Assembly (NCBI GenBank): GCA_027475525.1
Contig: JAMWFC010000005.1
Location: 1,488,001-1,552,000 of the forward strand
From: Macrolepiota albuminosa
Lineage: Eukaryota; Basidiomycota; Agaricomycetes; Agaricales; Agaricaceae
Direction of reading: 5' to 3'
Length of the DNA stretch: 64,000 bases
Made by a program: the position numbers and the translations under genes. Every line of letters starts with the position of its first letter. Within the stretch, counting starts at the first letter, position 1. The notes under the pieces are model-generated. The model ran no database searches, was not told the DNA's origin, and was given only the letters and a program-made list of their open reading frames with translations. Below are positions 8,326-20,141 of the stretch, piece after piece.

Positions 8326-9679
8326 GTGCATCTCCCATTCGTTACCTCATCATCGAGCTTGTTCTTCATAACGCAACATGCTGAAAGCTCTCAATCTGCT
8401 GATTTTCCGTCTCAGGCCGAGCACGATGCGCGAACAGCGGTGGATGTCGGGACTGTTGATCCGAGAAACAATCAGATTGAACTCATTCATGAGGAATGTC
8501 AGAGACTCATTGATGAGACAGTTGAAGGAAGACGCACCGTTGTGGACTTCATGCAGTCACTTAAGGATCTTGGGCTCAATGCAGCTGAGGCTCAAAATTA
8601 CGTCGATGAGGAGACAGAGGGTTGAATTGCAGAATGCAAAAGCTAGGCAACCCCCTCCTGAATCACGCGAGGGTTCACCGCGCAATGAGTATGAGGGGAA
8701 CCAGGTCAGAGAATCCCAAGCACGAGCAGTTGAGGCTGCCGCATGAGAAGCCTTACAGGCTAAACTTGAGCATGCCCTTGCTACCCTGGCTCAACCGGGA
8801 ACGATCACCATTGAGCAGCTGGCAGACTTGTTGGGAGATCAAAGGTCGTCCACGGTTCAGACATCGATTCCTCAGTCTGTCTTGGCTATGGCGCCCCATC
8901 TCGCGGATTATCAAAAGGACGCCTCAGAAGATCCTTACCTGGCCAAAACTTGGGGCTTGCGACACAAATACGCTAAAGAAAGGGTGGTTGACGTGCTCAT
9001 CAACCTCGTGCAGTCAAGACCCTTCGAGGATCTGATATCTCGGGCCATGTGGAAATTGGTTATTCTGGACCAATATGTTGACTTCAATAAGCTTTATGCC
9101 ACTTTCAATAAACGTTATAATCACAATGACAAACTGAAAGATTTTATGGGAGGGTTCTCTCTTGTTAAGAAAGACCACGCGACTGCTAAGCGTCCTGTGC
9201 GCACCGAGGGGGATTGGATTAGGACCTTTGATGTGTGGATGGAGGGAGTTCTCATGTTTTATCCACACCGAAAAGGTGAACTCGCAAAATATAGAACTCG
9301 GATTCTGGATTTCTGTCAGTCCATTCCAAATGGCGCACTTATTGCAATTCAGTTCGATGCTGACATGCGGGATTGCTATGCACGTAACCCATTCTATATG
9401 GATAATAATGAAGAGCTTCACGTGCCATTTTTGGCTCAGATGCTCAGCGCGTCGAATTCTGCATCAGGCATTAAACGTAAGGGATCGCCACCGATAGGTG
9501 CGAGGAAAAAGACAGTGGCCATATGCCAGAATTGGAATCTGGGAATATGCACTTCGGATACGTGCCCAGGGAGTTGTCGCCACAACATTTGCTGTGAATG
9601 CTTTGGTTCCCACAAGGCTCGAGATGTCAAAGACTGCTTCAAGAAGCTCAATCAGCGACGACAACAGTATCGTGCATGA
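8326..9679 (+). pseudogene. YR1 ORF1, Gag-like protein with C-terminal zinc motif (broken)
   Basis: The N-terminal part is read at 8326-8625 (acidic, helical, with ...HEECQRLIDETVEGRR...). After stops and a frame change, the main part is open at 8828-9679 (283 codons). It contains the WIRTFDVWMEGVLMFYPHRK stretch that I know from ORF1 of fungal tyrosine-recombinase elements, where it is linked to RT and recombinase genes. The C terminus has ICQNWNLGICTSDTCPGSC and then CCEC and H, a Cys/His cluster likely to bind zinc and nucleic acid. The region 8626-8827 is disrupted by several stops. Role inferred: nucleocapsid-like protein. Confidence 0.65.
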
Positions 9680-9689
9680 CTCAGCAGCA

Positions 9690-10443
9690 GTAGCTAAAGC
9701 GAGTGAAGCCAGAGCACAGTGTCCCTGGTTGTTGAAAGGTACAGGAGCAAAAAGACAGTTAACTATAATGATGGTAGATGATCAACAATTCAGAAGGGGA
9801 TTTATATGGGATGACGACGTACCAACTGCTCTGATTTCGCCATCAGCACTCAATACTGAAATCGCTCCTCCCCTTCCCTTGCCCCCGCAGCATTTACTAG
9901 CGAATCCAATTTATAAGACGACACTAGAGGTGTTGCAAGACAAGATACGTGTCAAAACGCCTTTTGACATAGACAAGTTTGAACGAGTACTATGGGATCA
10001 TCCGAATCAACTATTTGTCAAATCCGTGATGAGGAGCTTATGAGAGGGTTTTTGGCCATTTGATGAGGGAGACTGGTTGACTGAGGCCAAAGATCTGATT
10101 TCGAATTACTCATCCAAAGATGAGGATCTTGAGGCCATAAGGGTGTTCTGCGATAAGGAAGTCAGTTTAGGCAGATGGTCGGAAGTCGACGGGCTGGAAA
10201 ACCTCCTTCCAGGCATGAAAACGTCTCTATTATTTGTTGTTTGGCAGAGAAATAAAGCCAGGGTGGTGACTGATCATTCCGCATCAGAGTTGAACAAGGG
10301 CATATCTAAGATAGAAGCAAAGGTCCAATACGACGATATGAGGACATTTGGTCAAGCAATGTATAATGCTAAACGCACTCTTTCAGAAGAGAGGTTGGTC
10401 ACTTGGAAATCGGACGTAGCGAGCGCTTTCCTGAACTTACCGG
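9690..10443 (+). pseudogene. YR1 ORF2 part 1: N-terminal reverse transcriptase
   Basis: Single frame up to the insertion point, with one stop at 10041-10043 (TGA, from CGA by C to T). Contains HPNQLFVKSVMRSL-stop-EGFWPF and then the RT fingers and palm start (ARVVTDHSASELNKGIS, TWKSDVASAFLNLP). The frame overlaps the end of ORF1. The start codon is uncertain; an ATG pair near 9769 is possible. It continues after the solo LTR at 11415 in the same frame. Confidence 0.7.
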
Positions 10444-11414
10444 TGATGACGCTCAAATCAAGCTGGGGGCTGCATGGACTATCACTAGTGCAGCTACTTA
10501 GCCGATATAGCTTTGGGCATGCTAAGTGTGTGAGAGAGTCCCGGACAGGTCCCAGAGAACACACGGTAGGCAAGAGGTTGGTGGCAAGGAAAGTGGATGA
10601 TTGGAGGCACTTGCGTAAGGCTCCAAAATGTGGCTACAGGGCGCTAAAAGTTGCTAAGGGGGAGTGCTAAGAGCATGGGAAAGTCACTAAGAAAGGCGCT
10701 AAGAGGTGCAGGAAAGGGTCGCTAAGAGGCGCTAAGTGTTAGCACCTAGAACGTGATAATAAAAGGATGAGATTGCTTAGCGGATCTAAGCATGAAAGCC
10801 AAGCCGTAGTTGCAAGGCACTAGAGAGAGAGAGATATAGAAAACTAGAGCAGAGTCCCCTTGCTTGACACGGTCAACAAGAGGTAGTCTGTTGTGTATGG
10901 AGACCAAAATATTGGGATACGATCCCTACTGCCAAATTGATTCCCTGTACTACTAACAAAAAGTAGGTATTTATAGTAAAGAAAGTTAGCCGACGCTAAG
11001 AGGTTAAGCGCCGCTAGAGGGTGGTGAACTGATAAAAATGTAAGTAAATGTGGTGAATTGAATTGTATAGTAAAAAGGTCCATAATAATGCTGTCACGGA
11101 AATACTTCATCATTTCCCCTTGTAAGCGCTGCCACTGGCTAAGAGCATTATGCCGGATTGACTGATGCCAAGTGTCTGTGTAAATGTATAGCCTTGGAGT
11201 GCAAGTGGCAAGGTGCGGCGAGGTGTCAATAGTGGTGCAAAGAATAAGTGGTGCCATAAAAAGTGGTCTGAGAGTAATTGGAGTCTGTAGCTGCAAGTTA
11301 TTAGTGTAAAGATATGAGAAAAATAGTGCTGGAAGCCTTCTGGTGGTACTAGTGGGCCAATATGAGGTGTGGGTATTGGTGCTATCAGTAGCCAGCCACA
11401 ATGCAGGCTCATCA
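10444..11414 (-). repeat. Solo LTR inserted in YR1 reverse transcriptase
   Basis: 971 bp, ends TGATGACG...GCTCATCA, flanked by CCGG on both sides (10440-10443 and 11415-11418). With LTR and one CCGG removed, the RT reads ...LNLP-AHPLWQI... without a break. Words such as GAGTCCCGGACAGGTCCCAGA near 10536 match the reverse complement of the Element 2 LTR, so it belongs to that LTR group in inverted orientation. The ORF on its minus strand (10844-11476) is probably chance. Confidence 0.88.
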
Positions 11415-12250
11415 CCGGCACACCCATTGTGGCAAATCTGACAAGTTGTCAATATTGATGGAAAATAGTACATCATGCATCATCTCGTTTTCGGGAATAG
11501 AGCATCACCACAATGTTGGCGTGCCGTATCATCTCTGATGTGCTGGGCAGGAATCAAGAAGTTAGACATAAGGGATTTGCACGTATTCATGGATGATTTT
11601 TATTCATGGGAAGTGCAATCAAAATTGATCAAGTACCAAGATGTATTATGGCTGCAGGGACAAGCTCAGTTATTAATCTTTTGGGATGCGATCAGCTGTT
11701 CTTGGGAAGAAAAGAAGCAGGAATTTGGAGAGACATTGAAGATCATAGGATTCTGGGTCGATATAAATTATGGTACCATTACTCTCACTGATGAATCAAC
11801 AGCGGATATTGTATCGAAAATCCAGCTCTTCATCAACACCCCCTCATGCTGACCATCATTATGGAATTGGCAGTGATTGGGAGGCCATTTGAACTGGTTG
11901 CTTAACGTATTGCCATGGGGCAGACCGGCATTAACAGAGATGTACCGAAAAATGGCAGAGAAGGAGACCATGCATGTGGGTATCTATCTGAATCAAGAAG
12001 TGATGTCAGATATGAATTGGCTGATCAAGATCATTCCAAAATCTATGGGTGTCAGATTTTTGGATGCTACAAGATGGGCAAACAAATCGGCAGATATGGT
12101 GGTCTGGACGGACAGAAGTCTGAAGTTAGGTATGGCATTTGTATATGCAGAAAACGGATTCGCGTATCAATTGGCACTGAACGATACGTTGATAAAGATT
12201 GACATCTTCTTTCTCAAACTCACTGCCATCTTGTCAGCAATTTCTCACGT
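11415..12250 (+). pseudogene. YR1 ORF2 part 2: RT palm and RNase H start
   Basis: Continues the RT after the solo LTR: LVFGNRASPQCW, then the catalytic HVFMDDFYSW (FMDD form), then GGHLNWLLNVLPWGRPAL, and the RNase H start ADMVVWTDRSLKLG. In-frame stops (after QI near 11444, after DGK near 11467, 11850-11852, 11874-11876) are TGA/TAG where relatives have Arg or Gln. It ends at ...LSAISHV, cut by the Element 2 LTR in the codon for Val. Confidence 0.75.
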
Positions 12251-13265
12251 TGATAGGACCCCATACAGGATCAGCGCATCAACGGCAGGCTATGGCAACA
12301 TGGCACAGGCTCGGGATACCTTAGCATGCGCTAACTAACCAATTTTGGCAATATTTGATGGCCATGCACAGCAAGAAGCAGATCCAATCAATGATAGCGC
12401 TGACGGCAGACAGAATGACAACTGACAGATGGCATCAGTTACTGACAACAGCGCTTAGTGAGAAGCCTGATGATCTATCAAAAACTGACGGACAGCTTGG
12501 CGTTTGACCTTGGCGTCTGAAACCACTTAGCGCCTCGATCTGGCGCCTGACATCGCTTAGGTGCTCTGACAGACAGAAGGGTGATGGATTGATAGTTTAG
12601 CTTCGCGATCTGCTGCCTGGCATCGCTAAGGTTCTTGAATGGACAGTAGGGATCTGAAACCGTTGGAGCTACCCCTATGAAATTTTCTAGTTTACCGCAC
12701 TTTGGCAATGGTTGGTCAGACGGTAGGGATCTGAAACCGTTGGAGCTACCCCTATGAAATTTTCTAGTTTACCGCACTTTGGCAATGGTTGGTCACTAGC
12801 GACGGTGAACTCCTTGTAGTATATAAAGTACTTACCAACTTGTACATACATCATCGAACAATAGACCAGAGTTTCCTGCTCCTCTTACTTCAGTCTCTCT
12901 TACACTCGAGATTTCATTTACGGTCGGCAATGTCGAACTCATCAGCAGTTGCAGACTATCGTTAGCCTTTGACCTATTCATGCCTTGCAGCTATGGCAGG
13001 CATCTACGACGCTTAGACTTTGCTAAGCTTACTATGTTCTTGCCGTTGATATTGCCATGTTCGCTTACCGCTCCCTTCATAGGCACTTTACCTTAGCGCT
13101 TTACACTTGCCGACTTTCCTTACCAACTTTTCCCCATTTTCATAGGCGCGTTCTCTGGGACCTGCCCGGGACTCCTCATATCACTTATAGCACGCCCAAC
13201 GCAAGCTTTTTGGTACGGTAACACTATAGTTATATTTGTTACTGACCAAACTTTGGGCGTCATCA
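12251..13265 (+). repeat. 5' LTR of Element 2
   Basis: 1015 bp, from TGATAGG to GTCATCA. About 77 bp longer than the 3' copy because of a tandem duplication near 12646-12795. A TATATAAAG at 12822-12830 is a plausible TATA box. Confidence 0.9.
12646..12795. repeat. 77-bp tandem duplication in the 5' LTR of Element 2
   Basis: The stretch starting GTAGGGATCTGAAACC at 12646 recurs at 12723, 77 bp later, and ends at GGTCA. The 3' LTR has one copy. Same unit length as five or more unrelated duplications in the window; probable assembly artefact. Confidence 0.85.
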
Positions 13266-13268
13266 AAT

Positions 13269-13281
13269 TGGAGCCCACTGC
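13269..13281 (+). other. Possible tRNA primer-binding site of Element 2
   Basis: Three bases after the LTR the sequence reads TGGAGCCCACTGC. TGG is what is needed to pair with a tRNA CCA end. The matching tRNA was not identified. No 11-base self-complement was noticed here, unlike in Elements 1 and 3. Confidence 0.45.
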
Positions 13282-13360
13282 AAGGGATCTCTAGGGCAGA
13301 ATTCCACCAGAAACCCGTCTCCAGCATAGGCGCCACCTGCTAGAACAGTCGGCAGAAGGC

Positions 13361-15433
13361 ATAGCTCCTTCCCACCCATCAACTCCACAACCACCTGGTG
13401 CCTTACCAGGTCTCTCTCTTGCACAGGAACTACAGAACGCCACTATAGACAAATTTTCTGACCTCTTCCCGCGTTCTCTCAACTTTAGCGCCGACAACCT
13501 CTTAGCGTCGCCGCTTGCCGTACCACAACCAGTTACCTCCATTACTCCGTTAACACCTCTTTCTCAACTCATTTCTCTTACCCCGTCACCAATCTCTAGA
13601 ACTCCTTCCCCACAACCGCTAACCGAACTCGCTACCACCGTCGCCATGGAACAACAAGTTCAGCGTATGCCACTATGCAATCACTTCTCAGCACCAAAAT
13701 GGGACGAGTCCAAGCCACGGGAGCTCTCCCAGTATTTCAAGGAATTGGAGTATTTATTTAGGAATTGTGGTATTACCGACCACACACAGATGAAGGAGTA
13801 CGTGGCAAGATACGTGTTGTATGACACGGCAGAGACGTGGACAGGCCTTGCTGAGTTTGCCGCCTTTGTTCCTGCCACCCCACCCGTTCCAGCCCAAGGC
13901 ACCTCTTATAAAGGCTGGAAGATGGCAGTGATTTAGTTGTACCCTGGCACTGAAGAGGCTACCCGATACTCGGTAAACGAGCTGCAGAAACTAGTACAGG
14001 AATCATTCGACAGCAGCACCTCTTCTCTTGGCGCATTCTCCACGTATTACCGCGAATTCCAAAAGATTGCTAGGTGGTTAGTACAAAACGGCAAGCTATA
14101 CATTAACGAGGAACGTCGCCTATTCCAACAAGGCATCCCGACTTTGCTTTGGACTCGCATTGCTCGCTGTTTAGAGATAGTTCACCAGGCCCATCACCCA
14201 GACGAGCCCTATAACGTTGCCAACGTCTTTGAAGCCAGTAAATGGGTTCTCAAGGAGACAGACACTGGCGTTGGGCTGCAATGCACTAGGATGAGCCCAC
14301 CACCTGAGCAAACTAACGGTATCATTCCTATCCTGCCTCCTGTTGCCAACTTCGTTAAGAAGGAGAATCTCAACGCTGCCGTTACTGCTGCTGTTGCTTT
14401 CGCCATGACTCGTATTGAAATTATGATTACCACCAATCTCGCTAACCGACCCGCTAATGTACCTGCATCTGGCCCTTGCCACTTCTGTGGGGAAATTGGC
14501 CACACCATGACTAGAGGATGCTGCGCAACCCTCGAAAATTACATTCGGCAAGGAAGGATTCAAAGGGCTATCGACAGCAAGATAGTTCTTACTACTGGCG
14601 CCACCATCCTCAACTACCCAGACAAGAAGTCTTTCCAGGAGCGAGTTGATGAATGGCATAGGCGCAACCCAGGACAAATCATTATCGGCACGCTTTCTGG
14701 CAACGCCAACCCCGACCCTGAACAGGCGACCCAACAGCAAATGATCCACGAAGTCTTACACTTCGACAGCATTGGCAACCACCCCACTTTCTCGCGAGAA
14801 GAATGTATCACCAAGCTACAGCAGGAGCTAGATTTGCTTAAGAATCAGGTCTTTGATGGGGTTGAAGTTAAGCAGCCTAAACAACCTCTTAAAAGATACA
14901 AGCCAATGCCTCCCGCTCCTGCCACACCACCAGCCACCACTCCAGAACCATCGTTGTCCTCTGCAGCTCCTAAACCGCCCTTGCTGCCCCTCCATCCCTA
15001 CTCAGGGATTCCCGACCGTTATCATGCTCCCACACAACAAAATTTTGCCGCTCCCGAGAAATGTCCTGAGGGTGGTTACCGACCTACCACGCCAATTTTC
15101 GACATAGAAAAATCAAACCACGTATTCAACCGCATCATGAAAACCGCCATCACCTTGTCAGTAGAAGAACTTTGCAGTATTGCTCCCGACGTTCGCAACC
15201 AAGTCAAGACGGCAGTCACTCCTCGACGACCCTTGGTGACCACCATTGCTGAGGTCAAGGACCTCGACGACGTGCTCTCTGTGGACCCAGTGGAGACCTA
15301 TCTTAGGTCAGTAGACCATGGAAAAGACCCAGCAATTCTTACTGTCGCTCAAGAATCGCACGCTATTCGCTCCATCGCGCTAACCGTAGACAATAAGCAC
15401 GAGGTAGAGGCAATCGTGGATAGCGGCTCTTAA
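13361..15433 (+). pseudogene. gag: Element 2 Gag with protease start (two nonsense codons)
   Basis: One frame, interrupted by TAG at 13934-13936 (probably CAG) and ended by TAA at 15431-15433 (probably CAA, since the relative at 51683-51943 has Gln). The first ATG is at 13646, but the frame is open and protein-like from about 13297. An ATA at 13361 in the expected context may be a lost ATG. The capsid region is around 13640-14300. A zinc knuckle CHFCGEIGHTMTRGC is near 14477. A Pro-rich linker follows, then the protease motif AIVDSGS at the end. Gag and protease share one frame. Confidence 0.8.
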
Positions 15434-15926
15434 ATTATTTCTATGGCAGCCGAAGTCGCTAACGATCTAGGCCTCATTTATGACCCTACTGTGATACTAA
15501 ACATGCAGAGCGCTAACGATACGGTGGACAGATCCCTAGGCCTCGCCAAGAATGTGCCTTGCACCCTTGGCAACATCACCTTCTACTTGCAGATATACAT
15601 TTTACGCTCCCCGGCATACAACTTACTACTCGGCAGACCCTTCGACGTCTTGGTGCGATCAGTCATCAAGACAGTTACCGACAACAAGACAACTTTAACT
15701 ATTAGCGACCCAAATTCTGGAATCCAACGAACGGTGCCGACGTTCTCTAGGGGACAACGAAAAGGCGCCTGCGCTAAGCCCCCGGAGTTTACCGACCAAC
15801 ACGCCAACAAGCCTCCCCACCGGTGTTTTCACAGACCATTGAGGAGGTGATTGGCAACGATCACGGAGATGTGGCGCTAACGCTGGAATATGACCATTCT
15901 ACTGGTCTTGTAAATGTTGTGTATAC
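15434..15926 (+). pseudogene. Element 2 protease, C-terminal part
   Basis: Continues from the nonsense codon at 15431: IISMAAEVANDLGL...YNLLLGRPFDVL, the second half of a retropepsin after DSGS. A one-base frame change occurs near 15820; beyond it the sequence reads IEEVIGNDHGDVALTLEYDH, mirrored in the relative at 51311-51547. Cleaves the polyprotein in particles. Inactive as written. Confidence 0.7.
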
Positions 15927-16081
15927 CGCTTTTCTTGACGAAGAAGTTTTAACTACTTTATCCGCTACCGACGCTGAGCTTTCCCAGAAAAATCAAAACA
16001 TTACGCTTTTCTTGACGAAGAAGTTTTAACTACTTTATCCGCTACCGACGCTGAGCTTTCCCAGAAAAATCAAAACATTAC
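15927..16081. repeat. 77-bp tandem duplication in Element 2 pol
   Basis: 15927-16003 is repeated exactly at 16004-16080. Flanks differ immediately outside, apart from one base. Removing one copy keeps the reading frame (frame 1 before, frame 0 after, as expected for 77). Confidence 0.92.
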
Positions 16082-16436
16082 CGACTCCGCTCTAGCGTAC
16101 TTGTACCTTACCGCTTCCGAATCCTTTCAAAACATTGCGACTACCGATACTTATCTTACTACCCTTCCTGGAGCATCGTCTCCTGCCGTTCTTGGACTTG
16201 CCGCTCCACAGGCTACAATTCCCCTTTCCACCTCTGTATATAACCAAGCTAACGCTCCCAAAAGGAAAGGAGTTCAAGTCAAAAAGAAATATAAGCCAGT
16301 TGCGCTTAAAACAAAACCCGTCGTCACGCACTCTCCCGAGACGTTTAGAATCGAGCGCCAGATCATTGGCGACCCTCTTGCTGACATGCCAACTTTATCA
16401 CCAAATCCGCCACCCTTTCAGCCCCCGGGACGTTTT
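16082..16436 (+). pseudogene. Element 2 pol, linker before RT
   Basis: Open in the frame that follows from the upstream pol after collapsing the 77-bp duplication. Low-complexity Pro/Lys-rich sequence without a known domain, ending ...FQPPGRF where a solo LTR cuts in. It resumes at 16775 with TAERQQQFAKEHD in the predicted frame. Confidence 0.6.
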
Positions 16437-16769
16437 TGTTAAAGACAGGCAAAGCACAGGGGACAGAAACTGTCACTAAAGCTGAAGTCCAAAGTCAGAA
16501 AGAGTGTATTGAGCAAGTAAAGTATTACTAACCTGAAGTCCAAAGTCAGAAAGAGTGAGGACTTCAGATGATCTATCTACAGTTTATATACTACTGGAAA
16601 ACTATATACATGTGAATAAAGAATAATCACATGTGGATACATGTGATAAAATATAATCACATGGAGGATACATGTGATAAAGTATAATCACATGTGGATA
16701 CATGTGATAGAATGAACTTGGGATAGAATGATGATCATAATGGAATGCATGCAACAGGCAATTTCAACA
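16437..16769 (-). repeat. Solo LTR, family C, inside Element 2
   Basis: 333 bp from TGTTAAAG to TTTCAACA with a perfect target duplication GTTTT (16432-16436 and 16770-16774). It includes tandem ATCACATG words and two copies of a GAAGTCCAAAGTCAGAAAGAG stretch. Other copies are at 25551-25853 (opposite orientation) and 34551-34832. It is the third level of nesting: family C inside Element 2 inside YR1. Confidence 0.93.
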
Positions 16770-16774
16770 GTTTT

Positions 16775-18172
16775 ACCGCAGAACGCCAACAACAATTCGC
16801 GAAGGAGCATGACACAGGGTTTTTGACCAAAGATGAGTTGAATGTCCTTACCGACCTCGTCGCTAAGCAAGATAAAGCCTTCGCCTGGGAGGACTCGGAA
16901 TGCAGCAGTCTATGTACAGACTTCTTCCTGCCTGTCATAATCCCGACCATTCCCCACGTACTGTGGACTGAGCACAACCGACCATTACCACCTGGAATCG
17001 AAGCCGAGGTCTGCCAAATCATTAGGACCAAGATTAAGGCTGGCGTCTACAAACCCTCCAATAGCTCTTACCGCTCCCGGTGGTTTTGTGTCCTCAAAAA
17101 GAACGGCAATTTATGCATAGTTCATAGTCTTGAGCCGCTGAATAGAGTTACAATATGACACTCTGGCGTACCGCCTTTCCCTGACCACGTTGCCGAGTCT
17201 TTTGCCAGGCGTATTTGTGGTACCACCCTTGACCTCTACGTTGACTACGACAAATGCCTCATACACCCTTCTTCCTGAGACCTTACCACTTTTCAAACTC
17301 CGTTTGGCACGTTGCGCCTAGTCACTTTACCGATGGGCTGGACAAACTCAGTCCCTATCTTTCATGATGACATCACTTTCATCCTCCAACCCGAGATACC
17401 GCATAATGTCCTTAGCTTCATTGATGACGTTGGCGTCAAAGGCCCCAAAGACTGGCGACTCGTAAAGAGCTTACTGGCGACCCATCCCGACAACTCCAAC
17501 ATTCGCTTAGCGCTATGGGAATTTTTCCAGTTGCTCAACCGAGTTCTCCAACGTATGAAGTATAGCGGTGGAATATTTAGCGGCCACAAACTCCTCCTTT
17601 GCGCGCCAAGGTTCAAAATACTTGGTCACATCTGCACTCCCGACGGTCGCATTCCTGACAAGTCTCGCTTAGCACTCCTAGAGCGATGGGGTCCTTGCCG
17701 CGACTTATCTGAAGTTTGCGCCTTTCTTGGTACTGTTGGCGTTCTCAGGATATTCGTCAAGAACTTTGCCCATTGTGCACATGCCCTTAACCGACTCACC
17801 CGCGCCAACGAGCCCTTTGAATTTGGGCCAGACCAGGTCACTGCACAACGAGACTTAGTAAAAGCCCTACAAGACGCCAAACCCCTAGTTCCAATCGACT
17901 ATAGCTCTGCCGACCCTGTTATCTTGGCGGTGGATACCTCGTACATTGCCGTTGGCTACTTCTTGTGCCAGTGTCTTAGCGACAATCGGAAACAGCGACG
18001 CTACAACCGCTTTGGGTCTATTACGCTAAACAATAGGGAGTCTCGTTACAGTCAGCCTAAACTAGAGCTCTATGGACTCTTCAAAGCCTTCTGGTCGCTA
18101 AAGATGTATTTAATTGGCATGTGGAACCTGATTGTTGAAGTCGACACTAGGTACATCAAAGGCATGCTGCAG
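16775..18172 (+). pseudogene. Element 2 reverse transcriptase and RNase H
   Basis: One frame with two TGA codons (17156-17158, 17276-17278), each one C-to-T step from CGA. RT landmarks: KAFAWEDSE, the TFQTPFGTLRLVTLPMGWTN stretch, then the catalytic FIDDVGVKGP near 17420 (FIDD in place of YxDD). Then RMKYSGGIFSG and FLGTVGVLRIFVKNF (connection), and RNase H with AVDTSYIAVGYFLCQ near 17940 and RYSQPKLELYGLFKAF near 18050. FIDD/YIDD with KGP is typical of one fungal gypsy lineage. A tandem 77-bp repeat at 18173 ends the frame. Confidence 0.85.
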
Positions 18173-18326
18173 AATCCCGATATCCAGCCATCTGCTAGCA
18201 TGAACCGGTGGGTAGTCGCTATCCTCATGTTTCACTTTGAGTTGGTACAAATCCCGATATCCAGCCATCTGCTAGCATGAACCGGTGGGTAGTCGCTATC
18301 CTCATGTTTCACTTTGAGTTGGTACA
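18173..18326. repeat. 77-bp tandem duplication in Element 2 RNase H
   Basis: 18173-18249 repeated exactly at 18250-18326, with mismatches directly outside. The frame moves from 2 to 1 as expected for 77 extra bases, and the protein is continuous once one copy is removed. Confidence 0.93.
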
Positions 18327-18502
18327 CGTCAAGAGCTCTTTTCACGGACCAGATGGACTCTCTAGGTGACCACGGCAGCCTGGCGACCTGGCAGTGGATC
18401 CACAGGCTGATAGCGATTTCAAGGACTGGATCGACAGATTACATGGTTTTGTACACCTTATACAACAGCCAATCCCCCTACTACGACGGCAACAGCCTGC
18501 TA
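18327..18502 (+). pseudogene. Element 2 RNase H to integrase linker
   Basis: Continues pol in frame 1 after the duplication. One TGA at 18367-18369 (CGA by C to T), then DPQADSDFKDWIDRLHGFVH. No catalytic domain of its own. Confidence 0.6.
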
Positions 18503-18656
18503 GTATCCTTTTACATCCCATTGTCCCTTACCGCCCCGAGATCTTTAGCGCACCCCTCACATTCTACATGGCAAGCATTGTATCCTTTTACATCCCATTG
18601 TCCCTTACCGCCCCGAGATCTTTAGCGCACCCCTCACATTCTACATGGCAAGCATT
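18503..18656. repeat. 77-bp tandem duplication in Element 2, before integrase
   Basis: 18503-18579 repeated exactly at 18580-18656. Flanking bases differ at both ends. The frame changes from 1 to 0 as expected. Confidence 0.93.
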
Positions 18657-20141
18657 CTTGGACAAGACTTGCCACCAGTAAAAGTCGTACAGGAACCCCA
18701 TCTGCTAAGAGAAGACAGCAGAAACCTGACCTATGATGCCGTTCCCCAATCCGCCAAGGCAAAGGCGGAAGACAGTCGCTTGTTAATAGTTGAACAATGG
18801 ATACAAGACCTTAAGCGACCTACAGGCCTTACCGACGAGCAATACGCGACCTTTATCTGATATGCTACCCATTTCTTCTTTACTGACAACTGCCTTTGGC
18901 GACGAAATCGAGATGGCGCTCACAAGCTGATCATCAAGCCAGAAAGTCGCTTACGAGTCCTGCGTGCCATGCATGACGAGCTAGGACATAGAAGTCTGTA
19001 CGCTACCCGAGCTTCTCTGTTAGAACAATTCTGGTGGCCACACGCTAGTGCTGACATCGCCTGGTACATTAGGACTTGCCACCTCTGCCAAATTCAACAA
19101 ACACGCCAAGTACTCATACCGCCAACCGTTGCAATGCCAGCTCCCCTCTTCAGCAAAATTTACGTCGACACCATGCATATGCCCAAGTCTGGTCGCTACA
19201 AGTACATCATTCAAGGTCGTTGCTCGCTAATCCACTGGCCTGAATTTCGAATGCTTCAGAGAGAAAATACCGACGCGGTCGCCAAGTGGCTATTTGAGGA
19301 CGTCATTTGCCGTTGGGGAGCGCTAAGAGAAATCGTCACGGATAATGGTGCGCCAATTATCAAAGCGCTAACATATCTCGCCAAGAAATACAACATTCAC
19401 CACATTCGAGTATCTGGCTACAACAAGCGTGCCAATGGCCTGGTAGAGAGACCACACTTTGACGTTCGGCAAGTGCTCTTCAAGGCAGTCAATGGCAACG
19501 AGTCTCGTTGGAGCGAAGCGACCTATTCAGTATTTTGGTCAGAAAGAGTTACTATTCGTAAGCGCATGGGTTGTTCCCCTTATTACATGGCTACTGGCAC
19601 CCATCCGTTACTCCCTGCCGACATTATAGAAGCGGCCTACCTTCAGCCAGCACCCAACAGTATCTTAGCGACTACCGATCTGATCGCCAGACAAGCTATT
19701 GATCTCCAACAAAGGAAAGAAGATTTAGAGTGACTCCACAAGGTAGTCTTTAGCACCCGTCGCCAAGCAGCACTACGATTCAAAACCGAGCATAGCGCCA
19801 CTATCAAGGATTACAACTTCCCAAGGGGTGCGCTAGTGCTTATGCGCAACTCCAAAATCGAGACCTCATATAACAAGAAAATGCACCCACGCTATCTAGG
19901 ACCTTTGGTAGTTATCTCTCGTAACCGTGGAGGCGCTTATGTGCTCTGTGAATTAGATGGTTCAGTACTACATCGACCTGTTGCTGCCTTTTGCCTATTG
20001 CCATATCTCGCCAGAGAACACATTGACTTGCCGCTTGAAGTGCTAGATATCGACACCGCCAAGCTTAGGGAACTTGAAGAAACAGAATTATTGGACGATG
20101 AGGATTTGCCGACTCTGATAGAAGAAGAAGAAAATGACTAG
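18657..20141 (+). pseudogene. Element 2 integrase and pol C terminus
   Basis: Frame 0 throughout, with TGA at 18858-18860 and 19731-19733 (both CGA by C to T). Integrase zinc finger: HDELGHRSLYATRASLLEQFWW... then CHLCQ (HHCC). Core: YVDTMHMPKSG (first Asp), EIVTDNGAP (second Asp), GLVERPHFDVRQ (Glu). The C-terminal part ...NKKMHPRYLGPLVVISRN resembles the usual post-core beta domain. An acidic tail ends at a genuine stop at 20139-20141. No chromodomain seen. It joins the double-stranded DNA copy to the host genome; inactive as written. Confidence 0.87.

Noticed and set aside
10844..11476. Minus-strand ORF of 210 codons
   Set aside because: Lies almost entirely inside a solo LTR delimited by a CCGG duplication, and has no recognisable motif.
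16620..16720. Tandem ATCACATG words as a possible CRISPR-like or satellite array
   Set aside because: They recur identically in all three family C LTR copies, units are short and irregular, and this is a fungal genome.
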